Below are positions 23,826 to 36,985 of a stretch of 64,000 nucleotides of DNA, piece by piece. The DNA is from Microstegium vimineum (lineage: Eukaryota; Streptophyta; Magnoliopsida; Poales; Poaceae): the NCBI GenBank assembly GCA_022036555.1, contig CM039133.1, forward strand, positions 3,971,184-4,035,183, given 5' to 3'. Each line of letters starts with the position of its first letter. Within the stretch, counting starts at the first letter, position 1. The notes under the pieces were generated by a model, which searched no databases, was not told the origin of the DNA, and saw nothing but the letters and a program-made list of their open reading frames with translations. A program made the translations under genes and the position numbers.

Positions 23826-26800
23826 CTAGACACGCTTTTATTCGTCTCTATAGGTATATAGGCACGCTTTACAAAAGCGTGTTAGAAGCGTCTTCGTATG
23901 GACCGTGTCTGGTTCTATAGAGACGATTTTCCTAAGAGTAGCTATAAGACGAATAGACGTTTCATAGACACGTTAAATGCATGTCTAAAAATTTTGATAC
24001 ACTTTTATACGTGCGCATATAACACGTGTCTACTAGTGTAGTTACGTCGCCTAGAAACGTTTCATAACATGTGAAAAAACTGTAGATACAATATTGTAGA
24101 TACATTCACAATTCATGTCTACTACTATAGTCACGTTATGTAGTGGCGCGTTATTACGCATTAAGCATTATAGAGACGATGTGGAATGGTGACGTGGCAG
24201 GTGATGTGGCACCTTACGTGGCGTATGCCACATTTTGTAGCAACACCTAAACACGTGTCAACGAAAGTAGAAACAATATTGTACCCACGTCTTTATTGCA
24301 TGTCTACATAGTATAGACATGTTATATTGTAACGTTTTAAAACGACCCAACAAAAAATTATATGTTTTCATTATATTAGTGCATCGAGATGAGTGTAGAA
24401 ATTGGAATCATATTAGTCTATATTCTATTTTCTATAATTAATAATGGGAAGTGAACCATCAATCATTATTGAATTTGATTAACTCCATAGCCATTGTATC
24501 CATTACTCAATAGACAATTGTGTTCTCAAAGAAGCATAGACAAAATATCGTACAAATATTACTCAAATAATTTTTGTAACTAAAACCTATCTTGTTCACT
24601 TTACAATTTGTACTTGGTTCCCATCTAGCTTTGTCCACGTGCTGCAGGTATCAACTTGTTGCGGGTAAGAAACTACATGATATAAGTAAAAAAAATTGTC
24701 CAAGGACAACACAAAAGTAAGTTTTGAAATGATGCAATATATGCTGCATTATGTCTGGAACTCAATTCAAGATACTGCCTCATCCACATATTGCAGCTGA
24801 ACACAACACCAATAGTAGGTGAGCAAAGCAGCTTGGCTGAGAACTTGAGAGCACTATGTACTTGCAGTCCCAATATTGTCGAAGCTTGAGCCATAGCATG
24901 AAGTCAAAAGCCTTGTAAACAACATGGAAAACAGGTATATTATGATTCCCTGATGCTGCAAACACAAAACAGAGACATACTTATTGACAGCCAAAAAGTA
25001 AAGTAAGAAGTGAATCAGGGCATAAATTGAGTGAGCATGTTTAGGTGTTGAAAGCTGCTTTACCGTTTTGGGTTTAATGGCAAGCAATCGTAAACAAATT
25101 ATTGAAACACAGAACCACAACAAATGGAGAAGACCCTGCTGCATTTCTGTTTAGGTAATAAGACCTGTACTGAATTGAAGAAGATTAACCTAGCATTTTT
25201 TGGCATTAGGATATAGGTAATCATGACCTGCCAAAGGATAATATAATGTATATGCAACGTAAACTAATAGTCATGTTCCCCTTAATACAAATTGGCGATA
25301 AAAACTTGTACATGAAAATTTACTGTGCTATTGTTGAGCATAAAAAGCAATGAAAAAAGACACCTCCATGTAACATATAATTACCCAATAAATAGAATTT
25401 AAAAAGGTTGGGAGCTGAGAACACATGTTATTGGTAACCGAGGTAAAATTGTTTGGGTCTATCACCTTTCCTTTATCATTTTGGCCTTCAGATTATATTT
25501 CTACATTATCCAAGGTCCGAGGAAGAAATACTTCCTTGTCCATATGGTAGAGCTGCAGTACTAGTGTAGTTGTAGTGTAGAGCCTACTGCAACCCAAATA
25601 GCCGAAAATTTCAATGTTGTGCTCTCCTGAAAAAAGATAAATAAATTTGAAGGGTGTAATATGTCTGAGGAGAATAGACAGAAGCACTTGACAAAGCAAA
25701 TTGGTGTACAATGCTACTGAAAGTGAGTATAATGAAAAGGACAAGGTGGTATGCTAGTAATAGGATAACTACCTATGATGGTTTACATACAAAACTTGGA
25801 CTCCATTTGCTACACTACGAATGTCTTTGATACCCTCATGTTTATGGATAACGCATTCTCAAATTTTTCAAATAGTGAATAAGTTGGAATGCAATGAATA
25901 TATAATTAACAAAAACAAAATATTAACTTACTTGGGACACTGAACTGAAACTGCAACCCATGAAACATTCATCGCTCATATTTTAAACCTTAAGCAATAG
26001 CTGTTCACGTACCTTAGATTGAAGACTGAGAGTATCGAGGTGCACACCAAGCCTCGGAAGCTGCAAAAATGAAACAAACAAAAGCAATAGAGAGGAATAC
26101 CGTAGCAAGCCGAATTAGTGCAAAATCAGCAGCAGAGCCGTTTCGGGCATTTCATCAAACACTTAGAGGACACAGAACACAGACAGTACAGTACATACTA
26201 CACAGCATATGGGGTCTTCACGTTGGTGAGAGATGAAGGAGAAGGCATCGAATCAACTAGTTTATTACATGAGTATAGATGCTTAGATAAAATCAACTAG
26301 TTTGTAGCTGCAAATACACACCCATTAGTCGACAACACATTCACACTATATGGTACTGAATAGTTGCATTCCATGAAGCGATTCATATATTTTACCAGTA
26401 CTATATATACTAGAACGTGTTGAGATACTTGATTGAGAATTGAAAATCCCCAAATCCACGGATCCAAAATTGAAAATCCCCAAATCCAATGCCTGTGCGG
26501 TGGTCACCTGAGAGCTGGCTTGGGGCCTGGCCACCTGCAAACACGAGCGGCCGGCGTCGGCGGAAGGCGGACAGGCAGTGGCGGGGGATCCGACGGCGGC
26601 AACTTGCCGCCGGCAAGGATGGAGGCTAGAGCAGTGGAAGAAGATCGTGGATGGTAGCATACCTTGCGCAGACCGTGGATGGTGGATTGTGGATGGCGGT
26701 GTCGCAGGTCCTAGTGAGGATACATCGTGGCCTGTCACCCTCTAGCCCGGCAGCCGGTGTCAGGCAGCGCCGCAACCACGATTGCCCTAGCCCCCACCGA

Positions 26801-29800
26801 TGGCAAGATGGATCAGGAATGGGGAGAGTGGGGAGGTTATGCGAGGTCAGGAGGTTGAGCGATCCGATTTGTTCGCTAATAATCACAGGAGGACGCGCGG
26901 GCCTGGCTGGGCGGCAAATTTTCCGCGGCAAGTGAAAATCTCTACGTGTGGGCGCCGAAATTCCTTTCTCCTAATTAAAAAAAATACCTTTATCCTTTCT
27001 CCTTTCTCCTTTCTCCATGATTCAGAAAAATTAAAAATTCTTTCTCCGCTTATTCTGCAGTAGGCCAGCATGGGCATCAAATTTTCATTAACTTTATTAT
27101 ATTATTTTCTAAAAATGTCAACATAATTTTTAAAAAGAGTGAAACAAATTTTAAATGGATTCTATAATCTACATCTACACTTATATAGATAAAAAACACA
27201 TGAAACTGTCTTTATATATTTTATTTTCATGTAATAATATTTATAGTAAAAACACATGAAATCGACTAAGGAAAGATAAGATAACAGATTTTTCAGTCAA
27301 CCGCAACAGAACGTGCCCTTAATTCATACGATGTATTTACTTTGTTGCCTTAATCTACTAGATCTATTAAATGTACTGAACGTGGTTTGACTTGTTTACT
27401 TTTATGGCTGCATGGAAACACCACAATGCTAGTAAACGGGTCATGTTATCGGGTAAATTGTCATCATGGCTTCATGGGAACACAACTCTGTTGATGGTTA
27501 ATCTTTATCTAATATACTTGGTAAATCTAATGGCTTGGATCGATAATGTTGCATGTATCGCATCCTTACTTTACTGTTGTCATATGATCGGCTAATCGTA
27601 CAGTTTATACATGATATCCTATGATAGTCGTTTGTATTTCGTTATCATGTTTTATTCTATTTGGAGTTGACTCTTTAGTTAATATATCCTTCACTCATCG
27701 GCTATGTGAGAGCCGCACATCCATGGAACTGTCTGGCAACAACCGGCAAGTTCCATAATTTGATATTTCACTTGTCAATTGCAAGTCAAATTGACTGGCA
27801 CGCCTGAGATCAATCCCCGAAGTGGCCGAAGCCGCATAAGAGGTTTAAGAGATCAAGCTTTGCTGCTGCACGGTCTCCGCAGGCTTTGCGCGGTGCTCAT
27901 GCCAGAGACCCCATTTTTGGCGTCAACACAAGTATAATAGTGGGCTGCAAGAAAGCTAAATGCTAAGGTGGAGGAGAGAAGGAAGGAAAGAGAGAAGAAG
28001 TGGGTTGTAAGCTTACAGCCAGCTTAGGCACCAGAACCAAAAATTTATGTGAGATAGACAAGTGAGTCATGTATTAATTGTGAAGATATAAGTATTATAT
28101 GAGTAGGCTGAGAGGTGGGCTACATGGATTAATACAACTAGCAGCTGGTTGTATTACTAAACTTGCTCTAATAGTTACACCTTTAACATCATTATATGAC
28201 ACATTTGTCAATCTTACATAATTTATTGGTTCTTGTGTCTAAGTTGACTTAGTAAGAGGTAATACTTGACTACAATAATAATATAATTTTTCAATACAGG
28301 GAAAGACAATGCTACAGTACAGCATGACTTAGAGGTAATACTTCAAAATGTGAGCCATTGATTTATTGCATTTTAAAATTCAAATAATAAACAAATAATA
28401 CAAGAAAATAAAGAAAATCTACCAATATTAAAGTTGAGCATGCAGCCCGTGCCCGGATGGCATGGCACGGAGCCCAATTTTTCAGCCCGGCCGAGGCACG
28501 ACACGGTCCACGGGTCGTGCCTAGGTCGTCGCCTCGACACGCCAGACAACACGGCACGACACGGTTGCCAACGGAGGCCCGGTAGTGGCACGCTAGCAAA
28601 GGAGTTCATATACCATATAGTACTGTAAAATACGTTAAATTCTATGTTAAACGCGAATTTTTTTTATACAATGGGCTTTGGGTCGGCCTGAAGCTCATTT
28701 GGGCCTCGTGCCTTTTGGGCTGGCTCGGTTTATATACAAACCCTTTCAAAAGAATTATATGCAAATAAGGTTATTTTATATACTTTAATTAATTTATTTA
28801 TCATTGACAAATAATCTTATGCATTGAAATATTTATGTATATATACTTTTAAAGTTATGTATATTAATAGTCCCTCTCATGTCAAGACATATAATTATAT
28901 GTGATGCTAAAATACATATCAAGAGTATCTTCTAAATTAAAACACGTTGCATGTGAGGTAGATGTTGGGAATGAACAACGCCAAAATCCATGGCACCAGG
29001 ATGTAGTGTTATGGAACCCAAAAATTGAGCCGCGACCACAAGATTCATGTCTCACAAATAAACCATTGTGGTAGTGTAAGTTCAGCACAGCTCAAATTAC
29101 CGAAAAGCTACGCATATTACTCATATAAAAATATTGATCCCATCCTATCCTTCTAAACTATCGGTGCAATGGTAAAACAAGTTGGTTTCGATCCCATATA
29201 GCGTATGGTTCAAGACTTGAGTTTGTCATTTTTTCTTGCTATTTTTTTCTATTTGTTATTGTTTTTTTCAAATATTTGTTAATTTTCCTACTATTATTTT
29301 TAATTAAAATAATATATATCATATGACCTCTAGTGGAAGATACGCCATGTCAATGCTTGTTCTTTTTTTCATCTAGTATTTTAAATTAAAATAATATATG
29401 TCACATTACTGCATTAGCTCAAAGCCCCCAGTAGGTTACGTGTTTTCAATTTCGCATAAAAAAACGTTTCGACATGGTTAAGGACAAATTTCAAATGCAT
29501 ATTAAAATGTTTCTACCAGCTAGTAATGTTAAAAGCATATATAGTTTCATGTTAACTAGGTATTTCGATATCGCATAAAAAAATCTCTACGCGACGGTTG
29601 TTTGAGATGCTTTATGACGTGTCTTCGTGCTACTCACGGTTGAAAGCGTGTCTAATTATGTATCAACTTAATACGTTTTTAGTTGCATGTCAAAAAATGT
29701 TTTTAGGTGCCTATTGATGATTTTGAGATACGTTTTACAACATGTGTAGAGTTTACTGTCGGTTGAAAGCATGGCTAATTTCGTGTCATTTTAATACGAT

Positions 29801-29979
29801 TTCAAAAGCATGTCAAGAAATGTGTCTAGATAACTCTTGACGTTGAAAGCGTGTTAAATATCGTGACACTTAGATACGTTCTTGAAGTCGTGCCAAATAA
29901 CGTCTTTATGTGCCAACATAGAGACGTTTTTATACCGTTACAAATACAACGTAGCTAAAGGGGGGGTTTTCTAGTAGTG
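23826..29979. mobile_element. Foreign block nested in CACTA B
   Basis: CACTA-B-like sequence (ATATATACATGTTTACT, AATAATGGAAGGTCAATATTT) occurs on both sides of this block, at 23406-23460 and 29990-30040. The right end reads, on the minus strand, CACTACTAGAAAACCCCCCC, a CACTA-type terminus. Related CGTGTCT/ACGTTT-rich subterminal sequence occurs near both ends (23.83-24.35 and 29.45-29.95 kb). A matching left terminus and duplication are not visible, so the left end is probably deleted. The interior (24.4-29.4 kb) has no convincing gene. A GC-richer zone at 26.35-26.94 kb could be a captured host promoter and leader, and 27.34-27.93 kb matches a repeat also found inverted at 49.4-51.2 kb. Confidence 0.5.
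27340..27930 (+). repeat. Dispersed repeat, copy 1 (inverted partner at 49.4-51.2 kb)
   Basis: Landmarks such as TTTACTTTTATGGCTGCATG, GAGTTGACTCTTTAGT and GAGAGCCGCAC recur in the same order on the opposite strand between 51200 and 49436. The family is not recognised. The composition and size fit a fragment of an LTR retrotransposon LTR. Confidence 0.5.
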
Positions 29980-32000
29980 GTTTAGGGTATAAATATATAC
30001 ATGTTTACTAGCAATAATAATGGAAGGTCAATATTTCTCTAACAAATCCATCTATATATCAAATCATATATATACATGTTTTCTGGCAATAATGGAATTA
30101 ATAAGGTCAATATTTCTCTAACAAATCCATCTAGTAATATATATAATGAAAGGTATCTAATTCTATAACAAATGAAAGCTCTATATTTCTTTAAGTGCTA
30201 AAATCTATTTCTAAAACTAATGGAAGGTCTATATTTCTAAAACTAGCTAGCAATATAATGAAGATACATATATATCAAATCTATATTTCTCTAAGTACTA
30301 AAATCTATTTCTAAAACTAATGGAAGGTCTATATTTCTAAAACTAGCTAGCAATATAATGAAGATACATATATATCAAATCTATATTTCTCTAAGTGCTA
30401 AAATCTATTTCTAAAACTAAAATCTATTTCTATTTTTTACACACAATTCACCTTCTATCTTCTTCCTTCTTCGATCTTCTTCTTCTCGATCTCCTCTTCA
30501 CCTAGAAAAACATACATGAAATGTTAGTGTGTGAAAACAAGAAACTAATAACATACAAATTAATAAAATCATTTAGTAATTTTTTCTTTTCTTTTTCCTT
30601 TCTTTCTTTCTTCTCCCTACCTTCTTCCTTCTCTCCTCTTCTCCTTCTTTCCTCTTCTTCCTTTCTTCCTTGTAAGTTTTCTTTCTTTTTTCCTTTAATT
30701 TCTTTCTTCTTTCTTCTTTTTCTCCTTCAAATTAAGCCGGTGGCCGGCCGGCTCGGGCGCGGCGGCGGCCGGGAAGGGCGCGCGGGTGCGACATACGGGA
30801 GGCGGCCGACGGCGGCGGCGGTGGCGCAGAGTCGGTGGCCGGCTGTGCAGCGAGGCCGACGGCGGCGCGATGTGCAGAGGAAGGAGAGAGGCGCGGCGGC
30901 CGCTCGGGGCGCGATGCAGGGCTTGGGCGCGGAGGCGACCGGAAGGGCGCGCGAGGGCGACGGGAGGCCGGCCGACGGCGGCGGTGGCGCTGAACCGAGG
31001 TTGGCGCACAGCGGAGGTGGCGCCCAGCGGATCTCGGAGCGGTGCCGAGGACGGCCATGCGGGCGCGAGCCGAGGCGAGGCGAGGAGGGGCCGTGCGGGG
31101 CGGTGCGGAGGCAGAGGTGGCGCCCGCAGTGGCGCAGGTGGCGAACGGCCGTGGCGCAGGTGGCGGCGGTGGAGCTCGATCTCGATCGACATCGGTTGAA
31201 GAGAAGACAGATGAGGAGGAGAGAGGCAGGAAGCCGCGGTTATATAGGTAGGCACCGTTTAGCCGCGGTGGTGTTACCAACCGGGGCTAAAGGGTAACAC
31301 CTTTAGCACCGGTTGGTATTACCAACCGGGGCTAAAGGCCTGTTTAGGCGCCAAGCGAAATTTTAGTGGAGAGGTTTTAGATGTTTTGGTATTTTATATA
31401 GTTTAATATCTATATAAATTGCTCTAGGTCTTGTAAATTGCATAATAAATTAAATAGATGCCACAAAATGTTCAAAAATAACCATTAAATTTCATTTTTC
31501 TTTATTATACACTAGAAAAATGTATAACATAAAATCTTTTACCTTTTTTATAATATCAAATATATTATGTAACTAACCATTAGAATTTGGTTAATGCAAA
31601 AGTATATTGTTCAATTAAAAAAATGCTTGGTTACCAATAGAAAATTAGTTTATGCATTATTTTAACGTTAAACTATTTGTGTTTCACCATTCATAATCCA
31701 ATTATGCGAGAAATAAGTGTACCCTTAAATAGAAAATTGTTAATGAGACACTAAATGACCCTATATGAAAAACTTTTGAATACAAAGGTTTTATAACTCA
31801 TCAAAATCATTCATTTTAGAACTAAACTTTTTCACTGACAAATGTAGATCTTCATTAGTCACTAAATGACTACAAAAGAAGTATTAGTAAACATTAATTT
31901 GACCAAATACAAATAAATGTAGATCTTTATTTATTTGACCAAAATGCCCAATACACATGTCATTTGATCGACATCACACTGCTAAGCTAGCTACATCAAG
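29980..32000 (-). other. Internal non-coding region of CACTA B
   Basis: This part lies between the two transposon genes. It contains three tandem blocks with CTAAAATCTATTTCTAAAAC (30.2-30.44 kb), a CT-rich tract (30.58-30.73 kb), a strongly GC-rich tract (30.74-31.25 kb) and, at 31255-31345, internal copies of TTACCAACCGGGGCTAAAGG. Long open frames on both strands in the GC-rich tract have only Arg, Ala, Gly or Pro bias and are not supported as genes. The tract could be the promoter region for the second transposon gene. Confidence 0.55.
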
Positions 32001-32052
32001 CGGGTACATTAGTGATCTTCTTCTTGACATATGTCCCTTGGTCATGATCATG

Positions 32053-34710
32053 TCATAACCATGGAGTGTCCTCGGCATTTAGAATTATGCTTGGGTCTTT
32101 GTTCATACTGAATGGCGCAATTTGGTCATCCCTTTCATAAAGTTCTGACATGTCTGAGTTGTCCTCAATTCCCAAAATATTTCTTTTCCTTGAAAGAACT
32201 ATGTGATGCTTGGGCTCATTGATGATTGATTTGTCATCGTTTTTTCCTTTCTTTGGTTTTGTAGACATGTCTTTTACATAGAACACCTGATTCACATCAG
32301 CAGCCAGGACGAATGGTTCGTCTTTGTACCCAATAGTGTCGAGGTCCACTGTTGTCATCCCATAATCCTTGTCAATTGTTACCCTGACTCCGGTCATCTC
32401 CACCCATTGGCACTTAAACAAAGGGACATTAAAATTAGGTGCATAGTATAGTTCCCAAATCTCAACTATGCGGCCATAATATGTTTGCCTCTTTCCATTT
32501 GGGTCAATGTCATCTATGCGGACACCACTATTCTGGTTGGTGCTCCTTTTATCATGGTCTATAGTGTAAAATATATTACCATTTATCTCGTAGGATTTGT
32601 ACGTGAGGATGTGCCATGATGGTTGTCTAGCCAACAAATACAGTTGGTCATCAATACTGTCATCACCAAGAAATTTTTTTCGCAACCAATCACCGAAAGT
32701 TTTCATGTGTTCATGCATAATCCAAGCTTCATTCTTCCCTAAAAACTCGGATCGTAGGAACTTCTTGTGTACCATGACATACGGCTCCACCATGGAGGAG
32801 TTTGGAAGAACTATGTAGTGTGCTTTGTTGAAATAATCATCGCTCGTACTGATATATGTTTTCTTCACTAGTGTTCCTTTCCCACTAAGTCTCCCCTCGT
32901 GTCTTGATTCAGGAACACCAATCGGGTCAAGGTCGGGAATATAGTCAACATAGAACTCAATGACCTCCTCTGTCTCGTAGCCCTTGGCGATGCTTCCTTC
33001 TGGGCGAGCACGTTGGTGAACATATTTTTCAGGACTCCCATGAACCTTTCAAAGGGGAACATGTTGTGTAGGAACACATGACCGAGAATACTAATCTCCT
33101 TGACCAGGTGAACTAGAAGGTGTTCCATGATATTAAAGAAGGATGGAGGGAAAACTAACTCAAAGCTGACAAGGCACTGAACCACATCATTTTGTAGAGA
33201 AGCTAGTTCCATTGGATCGATTGCCTTCTGAGAAATTGCGTTGAGGAATGCACATAGCTTCACAGTGGCTAGACGTAAATGTGGAGGTAGAATTCCTCTT
33301 AACGCAACCGGAAGCAATTGCGTCATAAGCACGTGGCAGTCATGAGACTTTAAGTTTAGGAATTTCTTCTCTGACACATTTATTATATTCTTTATATTGG
33401 AGGAAAATCCAGATGGGACCTTGATGCTGGTTAGACATTCAAACATGCTTCCTTCTCTTCTTTGCTAAGAGTGTAGCTAGCAGGCTTTAAATAACGGCGT
33501 CCATCTTCTGTCTTCTCTGGATGCAGGTTGTCTCGTTCTTTCATGTCTTGCAAGTCCTGTCGTGCTTCAAGTGTATCTTTGGCTTTTCCATACACACCCA
33601 TGAATCCTAGCAGGTTCACACAAACATTCTTTGTCAAGTGCATCACGTCGATCGTGTGGCGGACCTCTAGGACATGCCAATAGGGTAGCTGCCAAAATAT
33701 GGACTTCTTCTTCCATATGGGTGCGCGTCCATTAGCATCTTTTGGAACTGGTACAACCCCTTCTCCCTTTCCAAAGACTACTTGCACAGCCTTGACCATA
33801 TCAAGTACCTCCTCTCCAGTTTGGTAGTCAGGCTTGGTTCGTTTCACTTCTTCTTTACAATGCTTTCCTTTTTTCTGGCTTGGTGATTCTTAGGAAGAAA
33901 ACGACGATGGCCAAGGTACACGACCTTTCGACATTTTTTTAGATATACACAGTCAAGGTCATCAAAACAGTGTGTGCATGCATTATATCCCTTGTTTGTC
34001 TGTCCTGAAAGATTAGTTAGGGCAGGCCAATCATTGATTGTTATGTACAACAATGCTCGCAGGTCAAAGTGTTCCTGTTTGTACCCACCCCACACATGTA
34101 CACTTGGTTTGCTCCATAAAAGCAGGAGTTCCTCAACTAAGGGCCTCAGGAAGACATCAATGTCGTTGCCAGGTTGCTTCGGGCCTTGGATCAGCACCGG
34201 CATCATAATGAACTTCCGCTTCATGCATAACCATGGAGGAAGGTTGTAGATACATAGAGTAACAGGATAAGTGCTATGACTACTGCTCTGCTCCCCAAAA
34301 GGATTCATACCATCTGTGCTCAAACCAAACCTTAAGTTTCTTGCGTCTTCTGCAAACTCCGGGAATTCTCTGTCAATTGCTCTCCACTGGGACCCATCAG
34401 CATGGTGTCTCAACATGTTGTCTGTCTTACGGTCTTCTTTGTGCCATCGCAACAACTTTGCATGTTCCTTGTTTCTGAATAGACGTTTCAGGTGTGGTAT
34501 TATAGAAGCATACCACATAACTTTGGCAGGGATTTTCTTACTAGGACGCTCTTCGCCCTCAACATCGCCAGGGTCATCTCGCCTGATCTTATACCGCGAC
34601 GCTTTACATACGGGGCATTCATCCAAAGTCTCGTAGTCCTTGCCACGGTACAGGATGCAGTCATTAGGACATGCATGTATCTTCAGGATTTCTAATCCCA
34701 TAGGGCACAC
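32053..34710 (-). pseudogene. CACTA TNP2 transposase with DUF4218 and DUF4216 (broken)
   Basis: The TNP2 core (34710-33844) has the CPNDC...CPVC zinc-ribbon pair and LSTDGMNPFGE with a catalytic-type Asp. The next piece (33847-33431) has RHTIDVMHLTKNV, the second conserved Asp motif. DUF4218 follows (33446-32868, MEHLLVHLVKEI) and then DUF4216 (32868-32053, YYGRIVEIWELYYAPNFNVPLFKCQW and DQVFYV-like region). The pieces are in different frames: a 1-nt change in the A-rich stretch near 33870 (alternative frame reads KKGKHCKEEVKRTK), another near 33440 and one near 32868. An in-frame TAG at 34714-34716 separates it from its own N-terminal domain. It is recent-looking but not functional. Confidence 0.88.
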
Positions 34711-34713
34711 GAC

Positions 34714-35376
34714 CTATTTTGCTTCGTACGTAATGGCAGGCAATTCGTTAGGCTTCGGAAGCATCTTTTTATTAATCTTGAGTAATTGCCCAAATGCCTT
34801 GTTGGATATGCCATTTTTTGCCTTCCATTGTAGCAACTCCAGTGTTGTACCCAACTTATTTTGCCAATCTTCGGCGCTCGGGAATAGTAGTTTCTTGTGA
34901 TCCTCTAGCATGCGGTCAAACTTAGCTTTCTCTTTGTCACTTTCACAATCTTTTTGTGCATCACGAATGACTTCACCAAGACCATCATCTTTAGAGAGTG
35001 TGTCCTCTGCCCCTGTCACTTCTTCTGCTTGCACCATTGGATCATCATTTAAGTCACCATATTGAGCAATAATGTCATCAGGGTCCAATTGCTCTTCTTC
35101 GTCTTCTTCCATCATAATTCCGGTTTCTCCATGCTTGGTCCAACAAATATAGTTTGACATGAAACCCGACTTCAACAAGTATGAGTGAACAGTCCTTGAG
35201 CTAGAATATTCCTTCAAATTCTTGCACAAGGTGCATGGACAACACATGAAATTAGCATCCCTCTTGTTTGCCTCAGCCGCTCTTAAGAAATCATGCACGC
35301 CATCAAAGAACTCTTTGGAGCGGCGATCAACATTGTACATCCAATCGCGTGTCATCGTCTGCATTATATGACCCAA
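34714..35376 (-). pseudogene. Transposase-associated N-terminal domain of TNP2 (element B)
   Basis: The 220-codon frame starts MGHIMQTMTRDWMYNVDRRS and contains CPCTLCKNLKEY and YICWTKHGETG, followed by an acidic linker (EEDEEEQLDPDD) and the segment KKLLFPSAEDWQNKLG. It is in frame with the TNP2 core, and only the TAG at 34714-34716 (YEAK-stop-VVCPMGLEI) interrupts it. In an active element the two would be one protein. Confidence 0.82.
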
Positions 35377-35516
35377 AACATAATTTAATTTCTCATTTTG
35401 GTAAAAAAAATAAATTATAAAATACCGAATGAAAGTTCTTGTGCATTAAAATAACATGATCGAGATGGAACACCATCATGTGTCATTTTCGAGTCATACA
35501 AATACTAATGTATGCT

Positions 35517-36034
35517 CTATGAAAGCCTCGACATAGCGTATGCTAAGATCACTAGCACTATACACAGAAAACCTAAAATACACTTCAGTAGCATAATGAT
35601 CTCCCGACCAATCCCAACTAAAGCAGACAAATCATCATTCGTCTGCTCAGCATCGACAGACTTCTTGAGCTGGCTCACTGCCTCATCAGCCTCCGTAGCC
35701 TTCGCGACGTGTGTAACATACTCTTCCTCCCAGTACCAGCCACGACATCCAGTGTCATCCCACTGAAAATAGAAATAAAAAATCAAGACTTTAATCAAAA
35801 TCATCAGGAAATATAGGTACAAATTAACCATAACCATCAAATATGACAAACTAAAAAACTCACATTGCGATCTGGACACTTATAGAAGATCTGCCCGTTG
35901 TTGGTACCCGACTTCCCCACTCGGTACTCTTTCACAGTCTTTTGCATACACTTGCCACAGGTAATGAGAGGGAGGTCTGGCCTTAGTCGCTTTGGAACCC
36001 GATCAGAGGCCGAGTGTCCCGAAGCAGTTGTCAT
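35517..36034 (-). CDS. GRF zinc-finger protein with C-terminal membrane segment (element B copy)
   Basis: Exons 36034-35864 and 35762-35517 give 138 residues in one uninterrupted frame with GT-AG borders, the same structure as the element A copy at 7672-8189. The zinc-finger residues are in ITCGKCMQKTVKEY, GQIFYKCPDRN and WDDTGCRGWYWEEEY. The C-terminal hydrophobic run is LLKCILGFLCIVLVILAYAM. It is the only large reading frame of element B that is not broken. Both intact copies keep the frame while differing at many positions, which hints at past selection for the protein. The function is unknown. Confidence 0.7.
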
Positions 36035-36985
36035 CTACTCTCTATACTCATTTTTCAAACTAGATATTATAAATTTCTTATATTCTAAACAAAGATAATA
36101 AAACAATTAAAATTTACATTTCTCGAAAATCATCAAATGTGCCATGTATACAACTAAAGTATTTTAGGTAGCTACCTTCTTCATCTAAATATATAACTAT
36201 TTTGAGCTCAAGTGGCATATATATAAATCAAGAACAATCCACCATAAATTCATCATTTAATAATATCCTAATAAGAATCTATATTTCTCAAACTTAGCTA
36301 AACTAATAATCTTGAAATGTGGAACATATAATACCCTAGAAATGAAAGGTGTATACTTAGAATGCTAATTTTAGTTGCCTTGTTCAAAATATTCAAACAA
36401 TGTCAAGTGAATGAAACTTAAAATGGCAAAAAAGAGAAAATCATAAAGAAAATAATCACATCTAGAACAAGAAACAATATATGTTGCCGCTAAACCATGA
36501 GAGGTTGAAGATAGTAACCTTTCAACGAGTCGATGGAGGCTTAGAAGTGATCAAATGAAGCAATGACCGAAGAAAGAATGAAGAACAATGAAGAACACAC
36601 CAAGAACAAGAGCAAGAACAGAGAGGAAGAAATGAGCTCTCGGGCTCGGGCAGGGGGAGGAAGAGAGTTCAAATAGGGGGGACCTTTAGTCCCGGTCCAT
36701 AGAACCAGCCGAAACTAAAGGCCCAAAATTAGCCACGGTTTGTACCTTAAACCGGGGCAAAAGCTCTAACCCTGGTTGGTAATACCAACCGGAGCTAAAG
36801 GGAGACCTTTATACCCGGTTGGTGGACTAAAAGTCCCCCCTGACAATGTCTGACCAAGAAGCCGTTGGGAGGGGACTTTTAGTCCCAGTTGGTGTTACCA
36901 ACCGGGGCTAAAGGTCCCTTTACCCCTGGGTGCAATTTCCACTAGAGCTAAAACCGATTTTTGAAATTAGCCAAAGTTCCTACCT

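Larger units (their letters stand above)
18893..36985 (-). mobile_element. CACTA transposon B, near full length, with nested insertion
   Basis: The 3' terminus is CACTAGTACAGAACCGG at 18893, with the same subterminal sequence as element A. In minus-strand order from the right come the subterminal TTTAGTCCCGGTTGG repeats (36.66-36.95 kb), the GRF gene, transposase-associated domain plus TNP2, DUF4218 and DUF4216 (35.4-32.05 kb), an internal GC-rich segment, a Transposase_24-like gene (23.1-21.6 kb) and a Ulp1-like gene (21.45-19.6 kb). Element A joins the two halves by deletion, which shows they belong to one element. The 5' CACTA terminus itself is lost: homology to A stops at about 36985, where duplicated CPS-upstream DNA begins. 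A foreign block lies between about 23.82 and 29.98 kb. Confidence 0.82.

Noticed and set aside
30521..31297. Long open frames on both strands in the GC-rich tract (up to 258 codons)
   Set aside because: They overlap each other in opposite directions, consist of Arg/Ala/Gly/Pro-biased low-complexity sequence and start in a CT-rich leader. GC-rich DNA has few stops by chance, so this is not evidence of coding.
31255..31345. Reading the TTACCAACCGGGGCTAAAGG cluster as the end of a separate CACTA element
   Set aside because: No CACTA terminus or duplication is present there, and element A shows that the sequences on both sides belong to one family in this order.
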